Notes under the pieces: generated by a model
Database searches by the model: none
What the model saw: only the letters and a program-made list of their open reading frames with translations
What the model was told of the DNA's origin: nothing
Program-made: the position numbers and the translations under genes
Assembly (NCBI GenBank): GCA_027924585.1
Contig: BSBM01000123.1
Span: 12,836,001 to 12,900,000 of the forward strand
Source: Larix kaempferi
Taxonomy: Eukaryota; Streptophyta; Pinopsida; Pinales; Pinaceae
Length of the DNA stretch: 64,000 bases
Direction of reading: 5' to 3'
Shown here: positions 36,689 through 47,734 of the stretch, one piece after another
How the letters are laid out: every line of letters begins with the position of its first letter
How positions within the stretch are numbered: position 1 is the stretch's first letter

Positions 36689-39600
36689 TCAACACTCCCT
36701 CTCAGCGAGAGGGTCATTCTCTACAATACCAAGCTTGTCTCGAAAGTGCACAAGCTTTGTCAACGACAGGGGCTTGGTCAATATGTCTGCAATCTACTCA
36801 TCTGTACGAATGTACTGGAGCTTCATGGCACCTCGATGTACCATATCTCTGATGAAGTGGTACTTCATCTCAATGTGTTTTGACCTGTCGTGAAATACAG
36901 GGTTCTCTGAAAGCTTAATGCAACTCTGATTATCGCAATGGATAACAGTTGGTTCAAGCTTTCCACCAAACAGGTCAGAGAGAAGCTTTCTAAGCCAAAC
37001 TGCTTCTCTGCAGGCATCACTGGCAGCAATATACTCAGCTTCAGCTGTGCTCTGAGCTATGGAACCCTGTTTTCTGCTGGACCATGAGATCATGGTTGAT
37101 CCCAAACTGAAACAATACCCTGATGTGCTTTTCCGGTCCACTGCACTGCCAACCCAATCAGAGTCAGCATATCCAAGTAGCATTACCCCACTGTTGGAGG
37201 TATATCTGAGCCCATATGTAATAGTACCTCGCAAATATCTGAGCACATGTTTGGCAGCTATCCAGTGTATGTGCTTTGGCTCGGACATGAACTGACTCAA
37301 TGCATTTACTGTATAACAGATATTTGGTCTCGTATGCACTAGATACAGCAAAGATCCAATACGTTGTTGATACTGAGTAGGATCCACTGCCTATGAAGAA
37401 GTAGCTGAGTCACGTAACTTCTTCAGATTTGATCTCATAGGTACACTCATGGGTTTGCAGTCATGCATCCCAAACCTCTGCAAGATATCAACTGTATACT
37501 TTCCTTGAGACAGAAAGATCTCATCTGGCTTTTGCCAGACCTCTAAACCAAGGAAATAGTGCATGAGTCCCAAATCCTTCATTTCAAATTCTAAAGTAAG
37601 CTCCCTCTTGCACTGAGCTATCAGTTGCTCCTCTCCAGTGAGGAACAGATCATCCACATATAGAACTAGAATCAAGACATGGTTCTAAACAACCTTGAAG
37701 TAAAGATTGGGATCAGCAGTGCTCTTGGAGAATCCCAAACTGTGAAGGTAACCATCAATCCTGGCATACCAGACCCTTGGGGCCTGTTTGAGTCCATACA
37801 AGGCTTTCTTTAGTTTGCACACATGAGACTGCATTTCATGTGTCACAAAACCTTCAGGTTGCTCAATGTAGACCTCTTCTTCAACTTCTCCATTAAGAAA
37901 AGTTGTCTTTACATCCATTTGATGGAGTTTCCATCCAAAGACCGCAGCGAGGGAGATAATAGTTATGATGGTGGTGTACCTGGCAACAGGGGCAAATGTT
38001 TCATCATAGTCTATGCCTTCCTTTTGTGAGAAACCACGTGACACAAATCTTGTTTTATATTTCTCAATGCTGCCATCAGCAGCATGCTTGATTTTATAGA
38101 GCCATTTGGAAGTTACCACGGACTTCCCTTTTGGTCGAGGAACAATTTCCCACACATCATTTTTCATAATGGAATTATATTCTTCTGTCATGGCATCAAT
38201 CCATACCTGATGAGACTCTGCTTCTTTGAATGTAGAAGGCTCTGCATCAATGAGCTTACTCATAAGACTTGAGTATTTCTGGGGCTTCTTGCTTTCTCTG
38301 AATGTCCCAGATGGAGCTTTATGCTTCTCTGCTTCTTGCAATATTTCTCTTGCCCAAGTAGGTCTTCTCTTGGAAGGAGGAGCTTCAAGTAGTTCTTCAG
38401 TTGGTCTTTCTGGTTCTGAGTAAGCATGAGGTTCGTCTTCTTCCTCCCTCTGATTCTCTGAATGAGGAGAGTCTGGAATGTCAGAAAGAGATCCTTCTGA
38501 ATCTTTTGGAAGCTCTTTGGAGTGGCGGAAAACAGCTTCCTCATGAAATATCACATCTCTGTTGATTTCAATGTATCTTTGACCAGGAACATAGATACGG
38601 TAGGCTTTTGAATTTTCACTGTACCCAACAAATGTGCCTTTCTTTCTGGAAGGCTCCAGCTTTAATCTCTTTTCCTTTGGCACATGGATGTAGACTAGAG
38701 TGCCAAAGATCCTCATGTGGTCAACTGCAGGTTTCCTTCCTATAAAGACTTCCTCTGGAGTCTTTTCTCCCAAAATGGCATGAGGACTTCTGTTTTGAAT
38801 ATAGACAGCTGTACTAGTAGCCTCAGCCCATAGAGACAAGGGAAGATCTAGATCACATAACATGGCTTTAGCGGCCTCACAAACTGTTCTGTTCTTTCTT
38901 TCTGCAACCCCGTTCTGTTGGGGGTTGTAAGGTACTGTCAACTCCCTCTTGATCCCTGCTTCTTGGCAAAAATCATCAAAATCATTTGATTCAAACTCAC
39001 CTCCATTGTCTGACCTCAAGATGCGAATGTGTCTTCCTGTCTGATTTTCAATCAGCGCCTTGAACTCCTTGAACTTATCAAAAGTTTCACTCTTAGCCTT
39101 TAGAAAGTAAATCCAAGATTTACGAGAGTAATCATCAATGAACAGTACATAGTATAAACAACCACTTAAGGAAGGTGAAGACATGGGTCCACAAATGTCA
39201 GAGTGAATCAAATCCAAAATCCCTTTTGATCTGCTGTGACTTTTTGAAAAAGACTTCTTGGTATTTTTACCAAGGGCACAACCTTTGCAAATACCACTGT
39301 GTTCATTAGAAAACTCAGGCATACCTGTAACCATCTTTTGAAGACCAGGGAGAGCTGCATAGTGAAGGTGCCCAAACCTGCGATGCCATAGCTCACAAGG
39401 GTTGATAGTACTGTGAACCAATGCTTGAGTAGAGTGCCCAGAGGCCTTGTAAAGGCCTCCCTCTCGAACCCCAATCAATTCTGCTGCACTTAACCTTTCA
39501 TTCTTTGACCAAAGCAAAACCTTTTTGTCCATGAATATAACTCTATAGCCTTTGTCTTCTAAGCCAGCAACAGAAAGAAGATTTTTCTTCAAACCTGGAA

Positions 39601-40702
39601 CATATAGTATGTCTTCAATGTGCAACATGGTCCCTGAATCAAGTTGAAATGAGACTGAACCCACTCCCTCTATTTTGTAGATGGAGTCATCTCCAAGTTC
39701 TACTTGAGTGTCAAACTTCTTCTTTCTGTAGCTTGTAAGGGCTTCACGGGAACCTGTCATATGTTTTGAGGCTCCACTGTCCACCAACCAAGAATTTGAG
39801 CTGTTGGTGATGGACCCTGCTAGGGCAGAAATCAAATAGTATTCTTTCCTTGATTCTTCTTGCTTGGAAGGCTTTGCATTTTTCTTCTTCTTTGGTTCTT
39901 CTTCTTCAACTGTAGATCCTTGGAATTTTCTTTTGGGCCTTCTCTTTGGCAGCCTACAGTCCCTAGCATAATGTCCCATTTTGAAACAATTAAAACATTT
40001 AACTTGTGACATATCAAACTGCCTACCTTGTGGCTTGTTCTCTTTCTTCTTGGGATGGAAAGGCTTCTTGAATTGTCTCTTGATTTTAGCTGCTAGTGCA
40101 AGGTTCCCTTCTTTAGGACCCTTAGTTCTGCTCTGTACTCTGCCTTCTTCTTCTAGACAGTCATGCCAAAGTCTCTCAAAATCTGGCTGAGTCTCATGCC
40201 CACTAACAGAAGCTAAGAAGGTTTCCCAAGAACTTGGAAGACCATCAAAAACTGTTTGTACAAGATCATCATCATCTACTGTAACCCCAATAGCAGAAAG
40301 TTGGTCTCTTACCTGAGCAATCTTTGTGAAGAAGGAGGCCACTCCTTCATCTTTTTCCATCTTCAATGTACGAAGCCTATTTTTCAAGACTCTCTTTTGA
40401 CTGGGTGCTTTCTTCTCGTACAAATTTGTCAAGGTGTCAAAACACTCCTTGGCTGTCTTTAGTGGTGTTATGGCAGGCATTATATTTTCCTTGACTGAGT
40501 CATAGATAATCCTCCTAGCCTTGGCTTGCTTCTTTTTGAATGCTGCCCTTCCTATGTTTGACGTGGGTTCTTCGACAACATTGATGACCAATTCATCAAG
40601 GTCATTTTCTTCCAAGGTGGCCATAAGCCTGGCTTTCCATGAATTAAAGTTTGCTAAGCCCTCAAGCCTGTCCTCTAGTCTGAAAGAGGTAGAAGAAGCC
40701 AT
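36689..40702 (-). pseudogene. Copia gag-pol polyprotein with three in-frame TAG stops
   Basis: One frame of 1,337 codons from the Met at 40702 to a TGA just inside the 3' LTR. UBN2-type gag (about 1-230); CCHC knuckle C236, C239, H244, C249; protease DSG at 308-310; integrase zinc site H440, H445, C472, C475; integrase D502, D565, E601; RT with 'MDVKTTFLNG' at 929-938 and, past the first stop, LYVDDL; RNase H with ADSDW, STAEAEY and CDNQS; final ADILTKPL. Stops are TAG at 37685-37687, 37391-37393 and 36794-36796. There is no frameshift. The third stop sits where the family has Gln before IADILTK. Domains and catalytic residues otherwise look intact. A readthrough role is unlikely because all three lie inside RT or RNase H. 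Confidence 0.95.
36695..36703 (-). other. Polypurine tract
   Basis: GAGAGGGAG on the minus strand directly before the 3' LTR (TGTTGA). It is also coding: it falls in the last codons of the polyprotein, whose TGA stop (36689-36691) lies inside the LTR. Confidence 0.8.
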
Positions 40703-40780
40703 CTCTAGTATGTCTGTGCTGTCCCAAGGTCTATGTAAGACACAGTCAGCTGCTTAAATACTGTGTGCTTTACAAGCAGA

Positions 40781-40792
40781 GCTCTGATACCA
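40781..40792 (-). other. Primer-binding site, initiator-Met tRNA
   Basis: Reverse complement TGGTATCAGAGC, immediately next to the 5' LTR edge at 40793. This is the standard plant copia primer site. Confidence 0.93.
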
Positions 40793-42504
40793 TGTTAAAA
40801 ATCAAAAATGATAGCAGTAGCAGACTGTAAATATCAAAAATGCAGAGATAGCTAACTGTAGAAAAATAGAACAACATGCAACCACAAGAACATAGCTGTT
40901 TACCCTGGGGAAAACCTTTTAAGGTATAAAAACCCCAGCAAAAATATCTTCCTTAAATATGAGATGTCTGAGTTTTACAACAGCAGGCTAAACAAGCCTT
41001 TCCAACAATTAGAATTGTTTCATTTACAAAGAAGAACCTTGTTCTGCTGTAATTGAAGCAGTCTCAACCTTGTGCAGTCATCCTGTGCATGTCACTGTTC
41101 ACTGATATCTGTTGTGACCTTTTCCAGGGGCTGTAGTGACTTGTAGATGGCTGCAAACACTTATGGACAGATCCTGAATGCAACTCAGCTGAACTGAAGT
41201 ATGCCCTAGCAGGGCTCGGACCAGCAGTAGTAATCAGTAGTGTAAAGAGTGAACCCAATAGCCACCAGCAGAGAGAAGGGAGAACTCAGCAGCAACAGTG
41301 GTATAACCCAGCAGTAAGATAGTGTGGTGATAACCCAGCAGTAAGAAATCACCCTTGAATGTACAGCAATAATTAGCAGTATGTATAACCCAGCATTAGC
41401 AATGAAGATAACCCAGCATTAACAATGGAGATAACCCAGCATTAACGTGGAGAGAATCCAGTAATACACCAGCGAACCATCTTTCTTGACACCACCGAAT
41501 TGTTAGATACCACCGAATTGTTAGACCACCGAACTGTTAGATACCACCGAACTGATTTCTGAGCTGTCTTTTAAAATCCACGAATTGTGTTTGAATGATG
41601 AGTTACTTTCCATATTTATAGTGGATAATTCCACACAAAAATCATGAGGCCGACTTGCATTAATTGGCCATTAAATCATGAGGCCGACTTGCATCCATTA
41701 GCCATTAAATTTTTATTTTAATCAATGAGGCCGACTTGCATCCATTAGCCATTAAATTTTTATTTTAATCAATGAGGCCGACCTTCTTCACATCATTTAT
41801 CATTATAATTTTGTCTTCCCTCCAATAATGAGTTGACCCAATAATAAGTAAATAAATACATATTTATTTTTCTTCTTCTAACTGGTGGGTTCATGGACCA
41901 AGCCAAGTGGTGCTTGGGTTCTATGGTTCTTCAATAAAACATCCAGGGGTTCTTTAGGGTCTTCATGTCCACTCCAAGTACATCATCATAGGAAGATATT
42001 TAATTGCTTTACTTCACCCACCTGTGGTCACCGAGTCCAAGTGGAGGAATACACCACTTGCCCAGACCCGGTCTGGGGCTTACAGTGAAATCCTGGTAAC
42101 TGACCAGGTACCTCCATTCTCCTAGAGAATGGCTCTCAGCCCCAGGCTGAGCTTCCAGTCCCAGACTGGATCAATATCCTGGTTACTGACCAGGTGCCTC
42201 CATTCTCCCAGAGAATGGCACTCAGCCCCAAGCTGAGTTCCCAGTCCCAGACTGGGTCAATATCCTGGTAACTGACCAGGTGCCTCCATTCTCCCGAGAA
42301 TGGCTCTCAGCCCCAGGCTGAGCTCCCAGTCCCAGACTGGGTCAATATCCTGGTAACTGACCAGGTGCCTCCATTCTCCCAAAGAATGGCTCTCAGCCCC
42401 AGGCTGAGCTCTCAGTCCCAGACTGGGTCAATATCTTGGTAACTGACCACGTGCCTCCATTCTCCCAGAGAATGGCACTCGATGCTGCTCAGGAAAAATC
42501 AACA
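40793..42504 (-). repeat. Copia 5' LTR (1,712 bp)
   Basis: Same layout as the 3' LTR, with TATA at 41624-41631. It carries one extra 47-bp unit (41683-41729 and 41730-41776 are tandem copies), which raises GCCGAC copies (plus strand) from three to four: 41649, 41683, 41730 and 41777. Confidence 0.95.
42092..42477 (-). repeat. Tandem 86-bp units of four stem-loops, 5' LTR
   Basis: Same 4.5-unit array as at 36282-36667 with a handful of substitutions. An extra hairpin CCCAGACCCGGTCTGGG precedes it at 42061-42077 on the plus strand. Confidence 0.92.
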
Positions 42505-42509
42505 AAGCC

Positions 42510-43888
42510 GACATCACTAGCAACCCAATTTAAGGCCATAATACATCCATCGTTCATCTTGTTGGGCCCCCTCTACAATGTCCAATGCTCAACTAGCTAA
42601 AGTTCTCTGCTCATTTTAGGAAAGGATGGGAAAGCGTGGGTTGGAATATCTATTTCGAGAGTAACAAAAGCGGACCTAACATGATAGAGTTTAGCTCAGA
42701 ACAACCCATGTGTGCTAAGTGGACCATTAGGACCACTCAAGGTATGGAGGCCTAAAGATTCATCTACGTAATTGTGTGACCATATGTGCACCAGATGGCA
42801 AGAGAGGTTAGTGGAGCATCGACTTCCAAGCCTCAGTCCTTATGCTAACTACAGTTGTAGTCTGTGTTCCTTTGTTGCTCAAAGTATTTGAAAGGCTTGG
42901 AAGGTTGTCAAGCCTCGCCAACAACAACAAGGTGATCAATTCGAAGCAAGGATTTTCTTCAATGACCATTGGATTTGGTGGTCTTCAATGCTTGCAATAA
43001 ATGGAAAGCAGTCAGTATACATTCCTTAGTTTCAAAGAGACTAGCTGCTTTTGGCTTAAGCTTAAATTTCAATGCATGTTGAAAAATTCAAATAAAGTAT
43101 CCTAGATAGAATTAAGAATTTGATCTCAAACTCACTCTCCTACAAGATGGGAGTCCAGGAGGCTACTAATTGGTGGAAAGATTGAAAATCATCTTACTCC
43201 AACCACATGTATGCTTACCAATGGTTGAGGAACACGCTATAGATTGATGTGAGATTGAACAAAGCTTGGAAACTCAAGTTGAAGTCCTCAACTTGGAGAT
43301 ACAAGCTTATCTCTATTTGTAAAGCCCTAATAGAGGCTGAGAAAACTTGCTTCACCTATTTTTTAATTTATGATGGTTTGACCTTAGTCAAGTGTCTTGT
43401 TGATCCAAGTCTCCTTTCCCCCTTGTGTTTTTTGGTTCTGTATAAGAGCTCAAACTACTTGAATGTAGATTGACTTATTGTATGGTTGCTTCTCTCCTTC
43501 CCAAATTACTTGGAAATATACCCTTATAAGATGATCACCCACGGACCACCAACTTTTCCAAAACTTGGAACATGATTTGGGATGAAATTTTACTATGTCT
43601 GTAGAAATGTCAGCATGATGGCTGATCACCGGTGGACAACCAACTTTTGCAAAACTTGGAACATGATTTGGGATGAAAATTTGCTCTGTGTGTGGAAATG
43701 TCAAGATGATGTTATACTTAGTAATGAAGTTGCTAATATTATCCTTACTAGATTATCACGATTATGGCCATTACTGATTTATCCTTGCAAATGCAATGCT
43801 AGGAGGAGAAGGTGGTCTTGCAAAATCAAAAAGGAACTGTAGGGTCCAATTCTTGTGAAATTCATTTTTGCTCTAAAGATTTGAAGAT
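42510..43888. other. No gene recognised; possible decayed LINE
   Basis: Continuation of the pre-insertion site of the copia element. Weak LINE-like text on the plus strand near 42620-42700 cannot be confirmed. A plus-strand open frame at 43249-43473 has no recognised domain. Confidence 0.3.
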
Positions 43889-43972
43889 TATTGGACACTA
43901 AATACCATGGTCACCTTAGCATCAAGATTTGAAAATGAAAAGAGACAACTGTTGTATATGGCCTTGACAATA

Positions 43973-44350
43973 ACAAAAGTTATAGACCCTCTCAAATCAC
44001 AAACAAATCTGTAGCATTATCGCAAGCATTAACACATCCATAACAAGCATTTGTCCAATTCATACATCATAAACAGTAACCCAATCAAACATATCAAGAC
44101 AGAGATTTATAGCGGGAACTCATAGCTTTATCATCAAAATATGTTCAGAATATCATAAGACAAAAGTTATAGACCCTCTCAAATCACAAACAAATCTGTA
44201 GCATTATCGCAAGCATTAACACATCCATAACAAGCATTTGTCCAATTCATACATCATAAAGTAGCAGTAACCCAAACAAACATATCAAGACACAGATTTA
44301 TAGCGGGAACTCATAGCTTTATCATCAAAATATGTTCAGAATATCATAAG
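43973..44350. repeat. 187-bp tandem duplication inside gypsy B 3' LTR
   Basis: Copies 43973-44159 and 44160-44350, nearly identical, the second with a few extra bases near 44263. The 5' LTR has only one corresponding unit (56800-57010). Confidence 0.9.
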
Positions 44351-44470
44351 ACCATACCACTTGCCAATTCACTGATTAACATTTCCATACTAAGGCCTGT
44401 CACCACATTGTTCATTATCCTACACTAGATTGATCTGCTCCAACCTCTCCATGACCAGCAAGCCATTATG

Positions 44471-44948
44471 ATTAGAGGAAATTTGAGGTCTAAAATGGAC
44501 CTCCTAGGGAAAATAATAAAATAATAGTAAAATTAATAAAATAATAGTTAAAATAATAAAATAATATTTATTAATTTTGGAGGAAGAGAAAAAAACTACT
44601 TTTTTTGTTCGTATATTCAACATATCTCCCTGTGTTTTTACTCAAATTTTGAGCGGGAGCACTCATTGGATGCAACGAGTATCCACACTGCATACTTTTG
44701 ACGGACCCTGCTGCCCCAAAAACAAGAAATACCTGAAAAAACGTGATGATGACATATGTTGAAAATACGAACAAAAAAAGTAGTTTTTATGACAAATATC
44801 TCAAGTCAACCATTATGGTTGACTCATTTTATTTAAATTCTAATGGTTCTTGAATTCCAACTCATCGAGAAATTAAGGTTGGCTCATTTTCTTATATGAT
44901 GGCTCGTTTTCTTATAAGGCCCATTTTAGACCCCAAATTTCCTCTAAT
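44471..44948. mobile_element. MITE with 28-bp terminal and 35-bp internal inverted repeats
   Basis: Terminal inverted repeats 44471-44498 and 44921-44948 (attagaggaaatttg.ggtc...) differ at one base. A second inverted pair, 44591-44625 and 44754-44788 (aaaaactactttttttgttc...), also differs at one base. No coding capacity. The corresponding site in the other LTR lacks it. A target duplication was not resolved, so the superfamily is unknown. Confidence 0.8.
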
Positions 44949-45228
44949 GCGACACCTGACATTTACAAAACACAATAAAACAATAAACCTAACCCACCTA
45001 TGAGCAATCCTTAGAACCAACATCATAACCCTTCCCTAATTTTCATCTTGTCTATATAGATACACTTCAATACAGACCCTAGTCGACAACAATGCAGATA
45101 TCATTAAGATGCACCATCACTTAGTCGATTATTTATAATCACTACCATTATTACAGGTCATTTACAATGGTCACTACCAATCAATTACAACAACAATCGT
45201 CATAAACATTGCTCAACATTTTCTTAAC

Positions 45229-46239
45229 CATTAGTTTTTTTACCATGCAAAGTCGACTCATGCAATGATTACAAGGATACGTGGGCACTTAGACCAATTC
45301 AACTTCATCATTAGGATTAATAAACATGAAACATTATTCGACCACAAAATGTGTTGCAGCTTCTAGGCTACGTTTTCATATCACAAGCCTTCAAAATGTT
45401 CTCAATCTGTAACCTATCCACTTCAAGCACCTGTTATATGCACAGTCTTTTTCCTAAGCATGTCATGTCTAGTCCCCATTTGTGTCCTTTCTTCATGTGT
45501 ATTGGCTTTGTCCTTCGTCAAAGTTCCTCAAACATTGCTTAGCAATAGTCCTCCAAGATTTGCATCCCACTCCATCTTCCACTTTCAGCGTTTTGTCCTC
45601 ATATACTGACCTTTCTAAGTCCAATTGTCGAGTCCCAATCCTTATCCTTCAATCAGAGTCCTTCTAGCACTATTTGTTCACCCAATGACCTTCCCATTTC
45701 ATCATTAAACCATGGCCATCTTGGAATCCTCGCCACATGTGTCACACCTTGTCTCCAAGGACAATATTGGTGCAACATCACATTCCCTAGAATTACTTTG
45801 TGAGACACATATCAACGAAGTACTTTACTTATGTCCATTTTCCTAGTTCCTACAACAGTGCTAATTTCCCTTGAGCACTTTCTCGTCCACCCTCTGGCTT
45901 ATGCATCAATGTCCCTTTCCAAACCTATCTAACTATGCCTTTAGCAAGTGAACTTGAGCCCACCATTCAACTCAACAACCTTGCCTTTCCTACACACAAG
46001 GTGGTACGCAACTACCATTTGACCTCTATTGTCTATTAGGTCTGCTTCTATACAAATGAGGTTATATCCTCCATCAAACCACTATTAAGCTTTGTATCCT
46101 CAATTTTTTTGTGTTGTTGGGTTGGTGGGGGGGTGCTTATCACCTCACCCCATTGTCCTCTTCAAGCTCAGGAGTCAGAATGTCTTCAACCAATTGACAT
46201 TCACTCGGGGTAATTTAGTTTTTCAATTTTTCCCTTCTT
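45229..46239. other. Gypsy B 3' interior, no readable domain
   Basis: Lies between integrase and the 3' LTR of gypsy B. Heavily decayed; no domain recognised. Confidence 0.4.
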
Positions 46240-47250
46240 TTAGATGCCATGCATGCTGCAACAGAACAAGTTGCCCTTCCTCAAAGGTGTGACCTTGAGT
46301 TTGTTGTCATGATGCCTCTTCATCCAATTCTTGCCATGACCTATTGATGTATTGACCATAGCTTATAGTTGTCCAACCAATCAAGCGCCTCCAGTGTATT
46401 CTTTCTTGATTTATTTAGACTTTTGCCATAGCTACTCCATTGCAATCCACGAGAATTGAACACGGTATTCAATTAACGTGGTAGCTTCTTTCCAAATGGT
46501 AACCTGAATGGAGAGACATGTAGCCTTCTTCCACGTTGTCCGAGAGGCCCACATGGAAACATGAAGTATATCTACCCAATCTCATCTCTTCAAGTCACAT
46601 ATCTTGGTCAATGTTGCTACCAATACCTTATTCATGCTCTTCACTTGTACATTCGCTCTTGGATAATAAGGTTGCTCTTGTGGTGCATAATATTAAATAT
46701 CTTCATTAAACATATAATCAAATCCAATGTAAAATATGTCCCCCCCATTTGATCTCATCTAGATCACGGAACCAAACCTACAAAACAACGATTCAAATAA
46801 AAACTTAGTTGTCATTGTCAATGTGTCCCTCCAAACAATCCATGCATCTACTCACTTAGTGAAGAAGACATTTGCCACAATGATATGTCTTGCATGTGTC
46901 CTTTTCACTATCACAAAGGAACCAATGAAGTCTTGTCCCCAACACAAACAAATGCATAGGAAAGACGGGTTTTAAAGCATGGAAGCCCCCACCTATGGCT
47001 TATGAGAATTATTCTAATATTGCTTGCATTTACACGCAAAGTTAAAGGCAATCTTTGAAAATTGTTGGCCACCACAATCCTGAACATAACATTTTTTCTT
47101 CCCCTTGCAATTCCATAATGAACTTCTCTCATTAAATCCTCCATGCCCACCGATGCGACACCGTCTCCTCTGAATAACATACATCCCCAACTTATACAAT
47201 ACCCTACAACAAACTTGAACCTCGTAACTCTGATAACTAAGCTCCTCATC
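46240..47250 (-). pseudogene. Gypsy B integrase remnant
   Basis: From 47249 the minus strand gives 'MEDLMREVHYGIARG', the integrase N-terminal zinc-domain region where the family has LMxEVHxGxxGGH. Farther down, near 46420-46250, are 'NTLEALDW'-like and 'FEEGQLVLLQHAWHLKEGKN' text, matching the C-terminal F..GDLVL..... integrase segment. The catalytic core between is not readable, with multiple stops and frameshifts. Confidence 0.75.
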
Positions 47251-47474
47251 TATGTTGTGGACATTCCTTATGGTAATTGTCCATTCTACAGAAAGTTATA
47301 TATGTCCTCGAGGTATTCTAGACACCCATGGATATGAAAGAGATTCACATCAAGAAAGTCCCCTTCATGTACCTACCTCTTGCTCTCCCTAGTCTATGTG
47401 GAATAGGTGATCTATTGCCACAAGAGCTTTCCTAGGATTAATAGACATTTCAAAACCATACTCCTAAAATAACA

Positions 47475-47726
47475 TAAACCACCTACTCAACCTTCCTAAT
47501 AGTGTTGGGATATTGACAATCTACTTCAACACTTGGTGGTCCACATGAAAATGAAACTTGTCCGCAAGCAAATAATGGCAAAACTTCTGCAATGCATAAA
47601 ACATCCCAAAGGTTTCCCTTGTTGTATATTTTTCCTTTTTTGGTGCCAACTTTTTGTTTGCAAAGTAAATTGGATGGCCCACGGCCCCACACCCTTGTCC
47701 CTAGGAAAAAGAGGTGCAGTATGGCA
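47475..47726 (-). pseudogene. Gypsy B RNase H remnant
   Basis: Minus-strand text across frames: 'LQKFCHYLLADKFHFHVDHQ' then 'LLGRLSRWFMLF', the well-known plant gypsy RNase H end (KFRHYLLxxxFxFxxDHxAL...GRxxRWLLLF). A stop follows 'VLK'. The hAT-2 insertion point (47735) lies just upstream of it. Confidence 0.85.
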
Positions 47727-47734
47727 ACTCCAAT

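Larger units (their letters stand above)
35028..36694 (-). repeat. Copia 3' LTR (1,667 bp)
   Basis: In element direction: TGTTGATTTTTCC head, hairpin array (36667-36282), a further hairpin CCCAGACCCGGTCTGGG (36251-36267), GTCGGC boxes (35967, 35920, 35886), TATA (35861-35868), then a transcribed part with repeated accaccgaaytg (about 35730-35800) and ataacccagca words (about 35550-35690), ending TTTTTAACA. It lacks the 47-bp duplication present in the other LTR. Confidence 0.95.
35023..42509 (-). mobile_element. Complete Ty1/copia LTR retrotransposon, young, minus strand
   Basis: LTRs lie at 35028-36694 (3' LTR) and 40793-42504 (5' LTR). Perfect target duplication AAGCC at 35023-35027 and 42505-42509. 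LTR termini TGTTGA...TTAACA. The primer-binding site abuts the 5' LTR, the polypurine tract abuts the 3' LTR, and the polyprotein order is gag-protease-integrase-RT-RNase H. By hand I count roughly 30 substitutions between the LTRs over about 1,660 aligned bases, near 98% identity, so it is much younger than its neighbours. Three in-frame stops make it non-autonomous as it stands. Confidence 0.97.
43889..45228 (-). repeat. Gypsy B 3' LTR with duplication and MITE
   Basis: Matches the right LTR in order: 'caagcattaacacatccata', 'gggaactcatag', 'gagcaatcctta', a Tctatatag TATA-like site near 45050 and 'accatcacttagtcgatta'. Ends are approximate. Confidence 0.75.

Noticed and set aside
36689-37687. 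Amber readthrough as a regulated feature of the copia polyprotein
   Set aside because: Regulated readthrough in retroelements sits at the gag-pol border. These three stops are inside RT and RNase H and look like point decay.
37823-40757. Plus-strand open frames within the copia region
   Set aside because: They are shadows of the minus-strand polyprotein, whose domains and catalytic residues are clear.
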